Positions 9,649-19,176 are shown, counted from the stretch's first letter. The stretch: DNA of 56,775 nt from an uncultured Paracoccaceae bacterium (GCA_937146765.1 CAKZRP010000057.1:1-56775), one strand, 5' to 3'. Notes: a model not told the origin generated them from the letters alone. Made by a program: numbers and translations.

Positions 9649-12205
9649 CGAGGATCCGGCTGACCATTTCGTTGGTGTCGCGGCTCAGCCCCTCAACCGC
9701 CTTGATGCGGCGCAGCTCGGCGAGGATCAGCTCCTGCCGGGCGGAGTCGTAGCGTTTCCAGGTCTGGAAGGCGGTGCACATGCGCGCGGTGGTCTGCGGG
9801 TTCAACGGGTCGAGCGCGATGAGCTGATCCGCGAGCAGGCGATAACCGGCGCCCGAGGCTTGGTGGAACCCTGCGTGATTCATCGACAGCGCCCCCATCA
9901 CTGCGCGAAAACGGTTGGGGTTCTTGATGGTGAACATGGGGTGTTTGGTCAGCCCTTCGGCTACCGATGCCGCGCGGTCGGGGCGGGCGCAGGCCACCTG
10001 CAGGGCGAACCATTTGTCCATCACCAGCCGGTCGGATTGCCACTGCTGGAAGAAGGCCTCGGATTGCGCCGCGCCTTTCTCCGCCTTCAGGAGGCTGGCC
10101 AGCGCGGTGTTCTGCACGGTCATATTGTCCGCGCCTGCATATTGTTGCGCTGCCGCCGCGCCGCCGTCGATGCGGGTCAGGAGACCGAGAAGCCGACCGT
10201 TCAGCGCGCGCAGACCGGCCCCCGTGGCATCGGGCTGGTAGGGGCCCTCGACCTGCGTGGCGGCAAACAGCCGTGGCAGGCTGTCGGCAAGGCTTTGCGC
10301 GAGGGTCTGGGCAAAGGTCTCGGCGGCGTCATAGATCGCATTGGGGTCCGGGGTGATGCCGCGATCCGCCAAGGCCTGGGCAATCTCGCTCTCGCTCGGG
10401 GGGGCGAGGCAGAGGGCGCGGAAGGCGGGATCGAGGCTGTCGTCGCGCAGCAGCGATTTCAGCGCTTCGAGGTAATCCGCATCGGGGCTGGCGCCGGCCG
10501 TCACCATGGCGATGCGCGCGTCTTTAGCAAGCTCGCGCCCCGCTTCCCAGCGGTTGAAGGGATCGGTGTCATGGGCGAGCAGGAAGGCGCGCTCGGATGC
10601 GCTGCTGTCGCGGGTCAGGATCACCGGGGCGGAGAAGTCGCGCAGGATCGAGGGGATCGGGCGGGCCGAGTGCCCCTCAAAGGTGAAGCTCTGCTCGGCC
10701 TCGGTCATCTCCAGCACGGTGGTTGGCACCACCTCGTCGCCATTTGGGTTCAGGAGACCGACCGCAATCGGGATCACCTTGGGGTCCTTGTGGTCCTGAC
10801 CCGGCGTTGGCGGGGTCTTCTGGCGGAAGGTCAGCGTATAGGTGCCGTCGGCATAGGCCTCCTCAACCGACAGGCGGGGGGTGCCGGCCTGGCTGTACCA
10901 GTTCTTGAACTGCCCGAGATCGCGGCCCGTGGAGTCCTGAAACACCGTGATCCAATCCTCGATGGTGCAGGCCTGGCCGTCGTGGCGGTCAAAGTAGAGG
11001 TCGAGCGCCTTGTAATAGGCCTCATCCCCGACCAGACGCTTCAGCATCCCGATCACCTCGGCGCCTTTTTCATAGACGGTCGCGGTGTAGAAGTTGTTGA
11101 TTTCCTGGAACTCTTCCGGGCGCACCGGATGGGCGAGGGGGCCGTTGTCCTCGGGGAACTGGCGGGCGCGCAGCTCGATCGCATCCTCGATCCGTTTCAC
11201 CGGAGCCGAGCGCATGTCGGCGGTGAATTGCGCGTCGCGATAGACGGTCAGCCCCTCTTTGAGGCAGAGCTGGAACCAATCGCGGCAGGTGATCCGGTTG
11301 CCGGTCCAATTGTGGAAATACTCATGGGCGATGATCGCCTCGATGCGTTCAAAATTGGCGTCGGTGGAGGTCTCGGGCGAGGCCAGCACGCAGGAGGAGT
11401 TGAAGATATTCAGCCCCTTGTTCTCCATCGCGCCCATGTTGAAATCATCCACCGCAACGATGTTGAAGATATCGAGGTCATATTCGCGGCCATAGACCTC
11501 TTCGTCCCAGGTCATCGACTTTTTCAGGGCGTCCATTCCAAAGGCGCATTTGCCCTCGTCGCCGGGGCGGACCCAGATGTTCAGCTCCACGTCACGGCCT
11601 GACCGCGTGGTAAAGCGGTCGGGGTGGTTCACCAGATCGCCCGCCACCAGCGCGAACAGATAGGCCGGTTTCGGCCAGGGATCGTGCCATTCGGCAAAGC
11701 CCTCGCCCTGTGCGGTGGGGTTGCCGTTGGACAAAAGGATCGGCTCCGACCCTTCGATGCGGACCTTGAAGGTGCTCATCACGTCGGGGCGGTCGGGATA
11801 GTAGGTGATCTTGCGAAAGCCCTCGGCCTCGCATTGGGTGCAATACATGCCGTTCGACATATAAAGCCCCTCCAGCGCGGTATTGGCCTTGGGGTTGATC
11901 TCCACCTCGGCCTCGAAGGTGAAGGGCGCATCGGGCACGTCGCAGGTGAGGCCGGTCTCGGTCACCTCGGGGCTAACCGCCAAGCCATCAATCGCCGCGC
12001 GGATCAGGGTCAGTTTCTCGCCGTGCAGGAAAAACCGTTTGTCCGCCGCGTCCGGCTTGGGGGTGAAACGGATCTTCGACAGCACCCGCGTCGCCTCTGG
12101 CGCGAGGCGAAAGACCAACTCCACCGCCTCCACCTCAAACCCGAAAGGCGTGTAGTCCTTAAGGTAAAAGGTCTCAGGCTGAGTGACGGGCGCTGCATCT
12201 TTCAT
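9641..12205 (-). CDS. pepN: Aminopeptidase N (alanyl aminopeptidase)
   Basis: This 854-aa M1 zinc aminopeptidase carries the substrate-binding GAMEN motif and the zinc motif HEYFHNWTG (first His at residue 294) with the third ligand in KEGLTVYRD. The C-terminal half has the armadillo-like helical repeats of the E. coli PepN type. It trims N-terminal residues from peptides in the cytosol. ATG 12205 (MKDAAPVTQPETF) follows AAGGAT at a good distance; the frame stays open upstream to 12931 but that part overlaps genes on the other strand. A small membrane protein gene overlaps its 3' end. Confidence 0.95.
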   Translation of the reverse strand: MKDAAPVTQPETFYLKDYTPFGFEVEAVELVFRLAPEATRVLSKIRFTPKPDAADKRFFLHGEKLTLIRAAIDGLAVSPEVTETGLTCDVPDAPFTFEAEVEINPKANTALEGLYMSNGMYCTQCEAEGFRKITYYPDRPDVMSTFKVRIEGSEPILLSNGNPTAQGEGFAEWHDPWPKPAYLFALVAGDLVNHPDRFTTRSGRDVELNIWVRPGDEGKCAFGMDALKKSMTWDEEVYGREYDLDIFNIVAVDDFNMGAMENKGLNIFNSSCVLASPETSTDANFERIEAIIAHEYFHNWTGNRITCRDWFQLCLKEGLTVYRDAQFTADMRSAPVKRIEDAIELRARQFPEDNGPLAHPVRPEEFQEINNFYTATVYEKGAEVIGMLKRLVGDEAYYKALDLYFDRHDGQACTIEDWITVFQDSTGRDLGQFKNWYSQAGTPRLSVEEAYADGTYTLTFRQKTPPTPGQDHKDPKVIPIAVGLLNPNGDEVVPTTVLEMTEAEQSFTFEGHSARPIPSILRDFSAPVILTRDSSASERAFLLAHDTDPFNRWEAGRELAKDARIAMVTAGASPDADYLEALKSLLRDDSLDPAFRALCLAPPSESEIAQALADRGITPDPNAIYDAAETFAQTLAQSLADSLPRLFAATQVEGPYQPDATGAGLRALNGRLLGLLTRIDGGAAAAQQYAGADNMTVQNTALASLLKAEKGAAQSEAFFQQWQSDRLVMDKWFALQVACARPDRAASVAEGLTKHPMFTIKNPNRFRAVMGALSMNHAGFHQASGAGYRLLADQLIALDPLNPQTTARMCTAFQTWKRYDSARQELILAELRRIKAVEGLSRDTNEMVSRILDA

Positions 12206-12349
12206 CGGGACATCCTTCGGGTTTTTGGGAACCAGCACGGGGGTCCGTGCGTATATCTGACAAGAGGTAGTGAACAGGAGCGGGGCGGGCAAGCGTCCAT
12301 CTTCGCGCCGTTTGCAAACCAAACCCTGCAGACTGAAAGGAGACGAAAG

Positions 12350-12559
12350 ATGGCTGACTCTGAAACCCCGATGTTTACAGACGGCGAAGTGCGCCAGCGT
12401 CGTCGCGGCCTTTACTGGCTTGTGGCCCTGTTTGCGCTGATCGTCCTGGCGATGGTGACCTTTGGCCTGACCGATCAGGAGTTCGAGGACCGCGGGTCGA
12501 TCTTTGACAGCGGTACCGTGACGCCGAATGCCGCAGGCGTGACCCTGGGAGATAGCTGA
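12350..12559 (+). CDS. Tiny single-span membrane protein (69 aa)
   Basis: ATG 12350 is preceded by AAGGAG. The 69-aa product has an Arg-rich patch (RQRRR, 15-19), one strong transmembrane helix (about 20-40) and an acidic tail (TDQEFEDRGS), which predicts N-in topology. I recognise no family. It is divergent from pepN and is followed after 71 nt by another tiny membrane protein of similar design, then the photolyase. The clean ribosome-binding site and membrane pattern support a real gene, but there is no homology evidence. Confidence 0.6.
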   Translation: MADSETPMFTDGEVRQRRRGLYWLVALFALIVLAMVTFGLTDQEFEDRGSIFDSGTVTPNAAGVTLGDS

Positions 12560-12630
12560 CGCCGGGGCTGTTTGCCCGGCCTTGTCCTGACCCGCCGCGC
12601 CTTCTGAAACCCCAAGACCGGAGATGACCG

Positions 12631-12870
12631 ATGCCCGTAGCCGAAACTCCCATTCCGCATTTGCCCCGTGCCGGGGGCGAGGGCGTGAAAGCCCCCAACC
12701 TGTTGAAACGCCACCTGTCAGGGCGGGCGCCGCTGATTGCCGGGCTTCTGGCGATGGCAGTGGGCCTGCTGGTGGCGATCCTCGCACTTGCCGCACAAAA
12801 CGAGGAAGCATTGGACCTGCCGCCAACGGCGGAAGAGGTGCAGGCGATCGTGGCGAGCATGGGCAGCTGA
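12631..12870 (+). CDS. Tiny single-span membrane protein (79 aa)
   Basis: The 79-aa product has a basic segment (LLKRHLSGR), one transmembrane helix at about 33-55 and an acidic C-terminal tail (PPTAEEVQAIVASMGS). GGAG lies about 7 nt before the ATG. The basic-helix-acidic design mirrors the previous small gene, so the two may form a complex or act as accessory subunits; this is inference. The photolyase starts 38 nt after its stop, which suggests a shared transcript. No known family was recognised. Confidence 0.6.
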   Translation: MPVAETPIPHLPRAGGEGVKAPNLLKRHLSGRAPLIAGLLAMAVGLLVAILALAAQNEEALDLPPTAEEVQAIVASMGS

Positions 12871-12908
12871 CGTGACCTTCGGCACCCTTTCCCGGTGACA
12901 GGCGGGCG

Positions 12909-14399
12909 ATGACAAGCTGTGTCTGGTTCAAGCGCGATCTGCGGGTCGCGGATCACCCGGCGCTCTGCCATGCGGCGGCGCTGGGTGCGCCCGTTCTGTG
13001 CCTCTATATCCTTGAGCCGCAGCTCTGGCGGCAGCCTGATGCCTCCGGGCGCCACTATGCCTTCCTGCGCGAGAGCCTTGCCCAGTTGCGCGCCGATCTG
13101 GCACGGCTGGGCGCGCCGCTGGTGATCCGGGTCGGTGCGGCGGTGGAGGTGCTGGAGGATCTGCGCCGCGCGCATGGGATCCGGACCCTGGTCAGCCATG
13201 AGGAGGTCGGCAACCTCTGGACCTATGACCGCGACCGCCGGGTGGCGGACTGGGCCCGGGGGCAGGGGGTGGACTGGCGCGAGCTGCCGCAATCGGGCGT
13301 GATGCGCCGTCTTGGCAATCGCGACCACTGGCAAAGGCGGCGGGATGCCTTCATGGCGGGTGCCCTTGTGCCGGAGCCGCCGCGCCTCGCCGGGGTGGAT
13401 GGCGAGAGCCACCCCCTGCCGGATCCGGGCGATCTGGGACTGGAGCCCGATCCGCTGATCCGTCCCCAACCGGGCGGCAGCCGCGCGGCGCGGGACCTGT
13501 TGGAGAGTTTCCTGACCGCGCGGGGGGAAAGCTACCGTTGGGCCATGTCGACGCCCCTGCAAGGGGCGCGGGCCTGTTCGCGCCTGTCGCCGCATTTTGC
13601 GCTGGGCACCCTCTCCATCCGGCAGGCCGTGCAGGCGACCGCCGCCGCCCAGGCCCGCGCGCCGTCGAAGGCCTGGGCGCAGAGCCTCAGGAGCTTTCAG
13701 GCGCGGCTCGCCTGGCGGGACCACTTTATGCAGAAACTGGAAGACACCCCCGAAATCGAAACCCAGTGCCTGCATTCGGCCTATGAGGGACTGCGCCCGC
13801 GCGTGCCGGACCCCCTGCGGCTGGCGGCCTGGGACAGAGGCGAGACCGGGCTGCCCTTTGTCGATGCCTGCATGCGGTCACTGCGGGCGACGGGCTGGCT
13901 CAACTTTCGGATGCGGTCGATGGTGATGGCGGTGGCCTCCTATCATCTCTGGCTGGACTGGCGCGCCACCGGCGCGGTGCTGGCACGGCGCTTCACCGAT
14001 TACGAGCCGGGCATCCACTGGCCGCAGGTGCAGATGCAATCGGGCACCACGGGGATGAATACGATCCGGCTCTACAACCCGGTGAAACAGGGTCACGATC
14101 AGGACCCCACCGGTGCCTTCACCCGCCGCTGGCTGCCGGAACTGGCCGCGGTGCCGGCGCCTTTCCTGCAGGAACCCTGGCGCTGGGAGGGGGCCGGTCA
14201 GCTGTTGGACCGGGGCTATCCGGCGCCGATCGTCGATCCGCAAGCGGCGGCCCGAAGGGCGCGGGAGGCGGTGTGGGCGGTGCGCCGCCATGAGGGGTTT
14301 GCGGCCGAAAAACAGGCGGTGATCGCCCGCCACGCCAGCCGCAAACGCAGCCCGCGCCGCGCCCCCGCGCAGAGCCGTCAACTTTCGCTTGATCTGTGA
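12909..14399 (+). CDS. Cryptochrome/photolyase family flavoprotein
   Basis: The 496-aa protein starts with the photolyase hallmark WFKRDLRVADHPAL (Rossmann-like antenna domain, about 1-130) and has the helical FAD domain in its second half: PFVDACMRSLRATGWLNFRMR, then DYEPGIHWPQVQMQSGTTG and NTIRLYNPVKQG. Such enzymes repair UV pyrimidine dimers with light or act as blue-light receptors. The segment near the flavin (MQSGTTGMN) differs from the E. coli enzyme (ASTGTD type), so repair is not assured. The C-terminal part has too few cysteines for the Fe-S subgroup (FeS-BCP/CryB). A DUF2256 gene follows at once. Confidence 0.85.
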   Translation: MTSCVWFKRDLRVADHPALCHAAALGAPVLCLYILEPQLWRQPDASGRHYAFLRESLAQLRADLARLGAPLVIRVGAAVEVLEDLRRAHGIRTLVSHEEVGNLWTYDRDRRVADWARGQGVDWRELPQSGVMRRLGNRDHWQRRRDAFMAGALVPEPPRLAGVDGESHPLPDPGDLGLEPDPLIRPQPGGSRAARDLLESFLTARGESYRWAMSTPLQGARACSRLSPHFALGTLSIRQAVQATAAAQARAPSKAWAQSLRSFQARLAWRDHFMQKLEDTPEIETQCLHSAYEGLRPRVPDPLRLAAWDRGETGLPFVDACMRSLRATGWLNFRMRSMVMAVASYHLWLDWRATGAVLARRFTDYEPGIHWPQVQMQSGTTGMNTIRLYNPVKQGHDQDPTGAFTRRWLPELAAVPAPFLQEPWRWEGAGQLLDRGYPAPIVDPQAAARRAREAVWAVRRHEGFAAEKQAVIARHASRKRSPRRAPAQSRQLSLDL

Positions 14400-14406
14400 G
14401 CACCCG

Positions 14407-14577
14407 ATGGCCCGGATGACCAAACATCGTGATCTGCCGCAAAAGATCTGCCCCTGTTGCCATCGCCCGTTTCGCTGGCGCAAGAAATGGGCGCGCATCT
14501 GGGAGGAGGTGCGCTATTGTTCCGAGAAATGCCGCCGCAGCCGCGCGGAGGGGCGACGGGACGCAGCCGGACGGTAA
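14407..14577 (+). CDS. DUF2256 zinc-finger-like small protein
   Basis: This 56-aa protein fits DUF2256: a K-DLPQKICPCCHRPFRWRKKW core followed by RYCSEKCR. The two CX2C pairs (CPCC and CSEKC-type) likely bind zinc, and the Arg/Lys/Trp-rich middle could contact nucleic acid. Function is unknown. The ATG at 14407 comes 8 nt after the photolyase stop, so it is almost certainly co-transcribed; I recall DUF2256 genes beside photolyases in other bacteria. A TTG at 14389 would add six residues and overlap the photolyase end, which I consider less likely. Confidence 0.85.
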   Translation: MARMTKHRDLPQKICPCCHRPFRWRKKWARIWEEVRYCSEKCRRSRAEGRRDAAGR

Positions 14578-14705
14578 AATCTGGAACACTTTCTTGAAAA
14601 CCAAGAAGATGGTTTTGCATTTCCTGATTGCCGGTTTTGTTGCCGATCGGAAACATTTGCCCTATCACCCGGAATACAATTGTGTACCGCCAAGAGGAGA
14701 CTCGC

Positions 14706-16835
14706 ATGAGCCGGATCGAACGGAATGGACTTCAGGTGGCCTCCGAGCTGGTGGCCTTTATCGAAGAGCAGGCGCTGCCGGGCACCGGTGTCAGCGCCGC
14801 CGCTTTCTGGGCCGGGCTGGCGGGCCTTGTGGACGGCATGGGCGACGAGAACCGTGCGCTGCTGGCCAAACGCGCGGACATCCAGGGCAAGATCGATGCC
14901 TGGCACCTGGCCCGTCGCGGTCAGGCGCATGACGCGGCCGCCTACAAGAGCTTTCTTGAGGAGATCGGCTACCTGGTGCCCGAGGGCGGCGATTTCGAGA
15001 TCGAGACCGCCAATGTCGACCCCGAGATTGCCCATGTTCCGGGGCCGCAGCTGGTGGTGCCGATCACCAATGCCCGCTTTGCGCTCAACGCGGCGAACGC
15101 CCGCTGGGGCAGCCTCTATGACGCGCTCTACGGCACCGATGCGATGGGCGACCTGCCCGTGGGCAAGGGCTATGACGAAGCGCGCGGCGATCGGGTGATC
15201 GCCTGGGGGCGGTCCTTCCTCGACGAGGTCTTCCCGCTGGCGGATGGCTCCTGGGACGAGATTGATGGCGTGTCGGTTGACGGCGGCGCGCTGCTGCCTG
15301 CGCTGAAAGAGGCCGACAAATTTGCAGGTTTCGTGGGCGAAGCCTCCGCCCCCTTGCGCGTGCTGTTGAAGAACAACGGGCTGCATGTGATCCTCGAGAT
15401 CGACCGCTCCGGCACCATCGGTGGTGCCGACAAGGCTGGCATCAACGACATCACGCTGGAATCCGCGCTCTCCACCATCATGGACTGTGAGGATTCCGTG
15501 GCCTGTGTGGACGCGGCGGACAAGGTCACCGCCTATGCCAACTGGCTGGGCCTGATGAAACGGGACCTTGCAGAAGAGGTCAGCAAGGGCGGCAAGACCT
15601 TTACCCGCGTGCTGAACGGGGATCTGACCTATATCACGCCCACCGGTGAGGCGGCCGCGCTCAAGGGGCGCTCGCTCCTCCTGGTGCGCAACGTCGGCCA
15701 CCTGATGACCAACCCGGCGATCCTCGACAGTGCGGGCCGCGAGGCGGGCGAAGGGCTGATGGATGCGATGATCACAACGCTGATCGCCATCCATGACCTG
15801 AACTCCGAGGGCGGCAATTCGCTGCAGGGCTCGGTCTATGTGGTGAAGCCCAAGATGCACGGGCCGGAAGAGGTCGCCTTTGCGGTGAAGATCTTCGATC
15901 ACGTCGAGGACGCGCTGGGCCTGCCGCGCAACACGGTGAAACTGGGCATCATGGACGAGGAGCGCCGCACCTCCGTGAACCTCAAGGAATGCATCCGCGC
16001 TGCGAAATCCCGCGTCGCCTTCATCAACACCGGCTTCCTTGATCGCACCGGCGACGAGATCCACACCTCGATGGAAGCGGGTCCGATGCTGCGCAAGGGA
16101 GAGATGAAGGGCACCGCCTGGATCGCCTCTTATGAGGATCGCAATGTCGATATCGGTCTGGCCTGTGGCCTCAAGGGGCGCGCCCAGATCGGCAAGGGCA
16201 TGTGGGCGATGCCGGACCGCATGGGCGAGATGCTGGAGGCCAAGATCACCCATCCGAAGTCCGGCGCCACCTGCGCCTGGGTGCCGTCCCCGACCGCTGC
16301 GACCCTGCACGCGACCCATTATCACAAGATTGATGTTCTCGCCCGTCAGGACGAGTTGAAAGCGGCTGGCGCACGCGGCACGCTCGACGATCTGCTGACC
16401 ATTCCGGTGATGGCGGGTCAGAACCTCTCGGATCATGACATCGCCCGCGAGATCGAGAACAATGCCCAGGGCATCCTTGGCTATGTGGTGCGCTGGGTCG
16501 ATCAGGGCGTTGGCTGCTCCAAAGTGCCGGACATCAATGATGTGGGGCTGATGGAAGACCGCGCAACCTGCCGGATCTCCAGCCAGGCGCTGGCGAACTG
16601 GCTGCATCACGGTGTGGTCTCCGAAGACCAGGTGATGGCGGCGATGCAGAAGATGGCCGCCGTGGTGGATGGTCAGAATGCCGCCGACCCGAGCTATCGC
16701 GCGATGGCGCCCGGTTTTGACGGCGTGGCGTTTCAGGCGGCCTGCGATCTGGTCTTCAAGGGCCGGGTGCAGCCCTCCGGCTATACAGAGCCGGTGTTGC
16801 ATGCACGGCGCCTTGAACTGAAGGCGCGGGGCTGA
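14706..16835 (+). CDS. glcB: Malate synthase G
   Basis: GlcB condenses glyoxylate with acetyl-CoA to malate. The 709-aa length fits isoform G (about 720 aa), not the shorter A form. Typical G stretches include [41 protein letters not shown], and the active-site region around [17 protein letters not shown] 14706 has AGAGGAG 5 nt upstream. No isocitrate lyase or glycolate oxidase gene is in the window; a GlcG-like gene follows after a hairpin. It links to acetyl-CoA produced by catabolism such as leucine breakdown. Confidence 0.95.
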   Translation: MSRIERNGLQVASELVAFIEEQALPGTGVSAAAFWAGLAGLVDGMGDENRALLAKRADIQGKIDAWHLARRGQAHDAAAYKSFLEEIGYLVPEGGDFEIETANVDPEIAHVPGPQLVVPITNARFALNAANARWGSLYDALYGTDAMGDLPVGKGYDEARGDRVIAWGRSFLDEVFPLADGSWDEIDGVSVDGGALLPALKEADKFAGFVGEASAPLRVLLKNNGLHVILEIDRSGTIGGADKAGINDITLESALSTIMDCEDSVACVDAADKVTAYANWLGLMKRDLAEEVSKGGKTFTRVLNGDLTYITPTGEAAALKGRSLLLVRNVGHLMTNPAILDSAGREAGEGLMDAMITTLIAIHDLNSEGGNSLQGSVYVVKPKMHGPEEVAFAVKIFDHVEDALGLPRNTVKLGIMDEERRTSVNLKECIRAAKSRVAFINTGFLDRTGDEIHTSMEAGPMLRKGEMKGTAWIASYEDRNVDIGLACGLKGRAQIGKGMWAMPDRMGEMLEAKITHPKSGATCAWVPSPTAATLHATHYHKIDVLARQDELKAAGARGTLDDLLTIPVMAGQNLSDHDIAREIENNAQGILGYVVRWVDQGVGCSKVPDINDVGLMEDRATCRISSQALANWLHHGVVSEDQVMAAMQKMAAVVDGQNAADPSYRAMAPGFDGVAFQAACDLVFKGRVQPSGYTEPVLHARRLELKARG

Positions 16836-16844
16836 CATGACAGG

Positions 16845-16875
16845 CGGGCCGGGGGGAAAGCTCCGGCCCGTTTTT
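16845..16875 (+). terminator. Intrinsic terminator or attenuator between glcB and the GlcG-like gene
   Basis: CGGGCCGG (16845-16852) pairs with CCGGCCCG (16863-16870), followed directly by TTTTT. The next gene starts only 24 nt later, so this may reduce rather than abolish downstream expression. Confidence 0.75.
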
Positions 16876-16898
16876 CATCCGCAACAGGGATTTTGCAC

Positions 16899-17324
16899 AT
16901 GACTTTGACCCTAGACCAGGCCCGCACCATCATCGAGATCGCCCGCGCCAAGGGGCGGGAGCTGAAGCTGAAGCCGCTCTCGGTGGTGGTGCTGGATGCC
17001 GGTGGCCATGTGCTGGCCTTCGAGCGCGAGGATGGCGCGGCGCCGGGGCGCTTTGGCATCGCGCAGGGCAAGGCCTACGGCGCGGTGATGCTGGGCATGG
17101 CGGGCACCGCGCAGATGGCGCGGGCCGAACAGCAGGCATATTTCATGGCGGCGGTGAACGGCGTCTACGGCGGCCAGGTGGTGCCGGTGCCGGGCGGCGT
17201 CTTGATCCGCGATGACGCGGGCAAGGTGATCGGCGCGGTGGGCGTCACCGGCGATACCTCCGACAATGACGCGATTGCCGCCAAGGCAGGTGTCGAAGCG
17301 GCCGGCCTCGCCGCGGAAATCTGA
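16899..17324 (+). CDS. GlcG/HbpS-family (PF03928) protein
   Basis: The 141-aa product matches the GlcG/HbpS fold: LTLDQARTIIEIARAKG at the N-terminus, VVVLDAGGHVLAFEREDGA, then PVPGGVLIRDDAGKVIGAVGVTG with GDTSDNDAIA. Members are small cytosolic or secreted proteins; HbpS binds haem, and GlcG sits in E. coli glycolate operons with no proven role. Placement behind glcB fits the glycolate/glyoxylate link. ATG 16899 has CAGGGA upstream; the TTG six bases earlier is less likely. No signal peptide is visible. Confidence 0.85.
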   Translation: MTLTLDQARTIIEIARAKGRELKLKPLSVVVLDAGGHVLAFEREDGAAPGRFGIAQGKAYGAVMLGMAGTAQMARAEQQAYFMAAVNGVYGGQVVPVPGGVLIRDDAGKVIGAVGVTGDTSDNDAIAAKAGVEAAGLAAEI

Positions 17325-17335
17325 CGCGGGCACGT

Positions 17336-17386
17336 GCCAAGGGCGCCGATCCGGTTGATGGGTGGCCCTTGGCCGGGCTGCCCGGC
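17336..17386. other. Pair of inverted repeats after the GlcG-like gene
   Basis: GCCAAGGGC (17336-17344) pairs with GCCCTTGGC (17365-17373) over a 20-nt loop, and GCCGGGC/GCCCGGC follows at 17372-17386. There is no T tract, so this may be an mRNA 3' structure rather than an intrinsic terminator. Confidence 0.4.
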
Positions 17387-17517
17387 AAACCGGCATGCGA
17401 CATAAAAAGGCTTCTGTGCGTCAGTAAACAGGGGCCTGCGCCTCACGATTGAATTGCGCGCTGGCCCGCCGTCACGCTACCGTTACCTTTGAGTTCAGGA
17501 CAGCGGAGAGCGGACAC

Positions 17518-18294
17518 GTGCGGCCAAAGATCGGTATCATCGGCAATTCCTACCTGATGAACGACCAATATCCGACCCATGCGGGCGGGACGATGAATTC
17601 CGATGCGGTGGCGAATGTGGCCGGTTGTCTGCCCTTGCTGATCCCCACCGATCCGCGCTTTGTCTCGGTCGAGGAACTTCTGGACAGCTTTGACGGGTTC
17701 CTGTTGACCGGGGGCCGACCCAATGTGCATCCCTCCGAATATGGCGAGGATGCCACGGCAGCGCATGGCAATTTCGACCGGGCGCGCGATGCGATCACCC
17801 TGCCGCTGGTGCGCGCCTGCGTGGAGCGCGGTCAGCCCTTCCTCGGGATTTGCCGTGGCTTTCAAGAGGTGAACGTGGCGATGGGCGGTACGCTTTACCC
17901 CGAGATCCGCGATCTGCCGGGACGGATGAACCACCGGATGCCGCCGGATGGCTCCATCGAGGAGAAATTCGCCCTGCGCCATCCGGTCATCCTGACCGAA
18001 GGCGGGATCTTTCATCGCCTGCTGGGCGCGGCCGAGGTCATGACCAATACGCTGCACGGGCAGGGCATCAAGACCCCCGGCAAGCGGATCGTGGTCGAGG
18101 GCCATGCACCGGACGGCACTCCAGAGGCGATTTATGTCAAAGACGCGCCGGGGTTTACTCTGTCGGTGCAATGGCATCCGGAGTATCGCGCGGGCGAGGA
18201 TCCGGTGTCGCGTCCGCTGTTTGTGGCCTTTGGCGATGCGGCGCGCGCTTGGGCTTCGGGGCAGCGGCCCGCCTCCCTGCAACTGTCGGCCTAA
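17518..18294 (+). CDS. Class-I glutamine amidotransferase-like (peptidase C26) hydrolase
   Basis: This 258-aa protein resembles PuuD-type gamma-glutamyl-gamma-aminobutyrate hydrolases. The nucleophile elbow GICRG places Cys at residue 112, and the His-x-Glu pair is in WHPEY (about 220-222). FLLTGGRPNVHPSEYG is the family's oxyanion region. PuuD cleaves gamma-Glu-GABA in putrescine breakdown, but no other puu gene is nearby, so the substrate is unsure. GTG 17518 (VRPKIGIIG) has GGAGAG upstream and matches where similarity begins; the frame is open from 17449. Confidence 0.85.
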   Translation: MRPKIGIIGNSYLMNDQYPTHAGGTMNSDAVANVAGCLPLLIPTDPRFVSVEELLDSFDGFLLTGGRPNVHPSEYGEDATAAHGNFDRARDAITLPLVRACVERGQPFLGICRGFQEVNVAMGGTLYPEIRDLPGRMNHRMPPDGSIEEKFALRHPVILTEGGIFHRLLGAAEVMTNTLHGQGIKTPGKRIVVEGHAPDGTPEAIYVKDAPGFTLSVQWHPEYRAGEDPVSRPLFVAFGDAARAWASGQRPASLQLSA

Positions 18295-18308
18295 AGGCGA
18301 AGGGGGAT

Positions 18309-18353
18309 GCGAGGCTCTGCCTCGCGCTCCGGGATATTTATGAGAAGATGAAG
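18309..18353 (-). repeat. Dispersed hairpin repeat, copy 1
   Basis: In leftward reading this copy has the shared block CTTCATCTTCTC, then AAATATCCCGG and a hairpin GCGAGGC-AGA-GCCTCGC (18309-18325). It lies about 70 nt past the stop of the leftward SDR gene and in the same orientation. Copies 2 and 3 are at 22630 and 51992; the stem bases differ between copies but pairing and the AGA loop are kept. Confidence 0.8.
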
Positions 18354-18423
18354 GGGCAGGGCGCGCTCTTCTTCTTCTGGGGTCAAATACCTTGGCGGTA
18401 GGGGGCAGGCCGCTCTGTTGCCT

Positions 18424-19176
18424 TCAGGTCTGGCCGCCTGCGATCTCGATACATTGTCCGCTGACCGACTGGGAGCCCGGACCGCAGAGCCAAAGGGCGG
18501 CGGCGGCGACTTCTTCGGGAGCGATCAGGCGTTTGTGGCGGTTGGACTCCACCATGATTTGCCGCGCGGCTTCTGCGTCGATACCCGCGCGCTCTGAAAT
18601 GGAGACCGTGTTACGCTCCACAATCGGCGTGTCCACATAGCCGGGGCAAATCGCGTTGAAGGTGAAGTTGCTGCCCAAATAGTCTTCGCTCAAGGCGCGG
18701 GTCAGGCCGATGAGCCCGTGTTTCGTGGCCGTGTAGCAGGGCGCGCCCTTGAGGCCCCGGACGCCTGCGATGGAGGAAATCGTGATGACCCGCCCCCAGT
18801 CGGTCTGCCGCATCGAGTCGAGGCATTCGCGGATGGTGAGGAAGGCGCCATCGAGGTTGGTGGCCATCATATTGCGCCAGAAGTCGAGGCTCATCTTGTG
18901 CAGCGCCTTGCCCTCGGCGATGCCGGCATTGGCGACGCAGATCTGCACCGGGCCGCGGGATTTGACTGCGGCGGCGACAGTGGTGCGGACCTCCTCCTCG
19001 TCGCGCACGTCCATCGCCATCGGAAAGAGGCCGTCGCTCGCCACCTCCTGCAAGACCTCCAGACGGCGGCCGGTGATGGTGACTTTTGCTCCTTCGGCGG
19101 CCAAAGCGCGGGCGATGGCGAGGCCGATCCCGGTGCCGCCGCCGGTGACAAAGGCGTGTTTTCCTGAAATGCGCAT
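18424..19176 (-). CDS. SDR-family NAD(P)-dependent oxidoreductase
   Basis: A classical 250-aa short-chain dehydrogenase: TGGGTGIG cofactor motif at 11-18, NAG at about 83-85, catalytic Ser in TISSIAG, and YxxxK (Tyr148, Lys152). The CPGYVDTPIVERN and NRHKRLIAPEEVA segments resemble 3-hydroxybutyrate or 3-hydroxyacyl-CoA dehydrogenases, which suggests a short hydroxyacyl substrate, but this cannot be proven here. GGAGG precedes ATG 19176. It is divergent from pntA, convergent with the C26 hydrolase, and followed by repeat copy 1. Confidence 0.85.
   Translation of the reverse strand: MRISGKHAFVTGGGTGIGLAIARALAAEGAKVTITGRRLEVLQEVASDGLFPMAMDVRDEEEVRTTVAAAVKSRGPVQICVANAGIAEGKALHKMSLDFWRNMMATNLDGAFLTIRECLDSMRQTDWGRVITISSIAGVRGLKGAPCYTATKHGLIGLTRALSEDYLGSNFTFNAICPGYVDTPIVERNTVSISERAGIDAEAARQIMVESNRHKRLIAPEEVAAAALWLCGPGSQSVSGQCIEIAGGQT

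Noticed and set aside
9296..11602. 768-aa rightward open frame opposite pepN
   Set aside because: It is antisense to a certain M1 aminopeptidase with intact motifs. Its composition (Gly, Arg, His, Ala rich) is typical of shadow frames in GC-rich DNA.
12310..12319. Single TTTGCAAA site between pepN and the small membrane gene
   Set aside because: Resembles the half site of short-chain-acyl-CoA regulators (PccR/RamB type), but those sites come in pairs; one copy is likely chance.
14514..16838. 774-aa leftward open frame opposite glcB
   Set aside because: Shadow of malate synthase G, which is unambiguous on the other strand.
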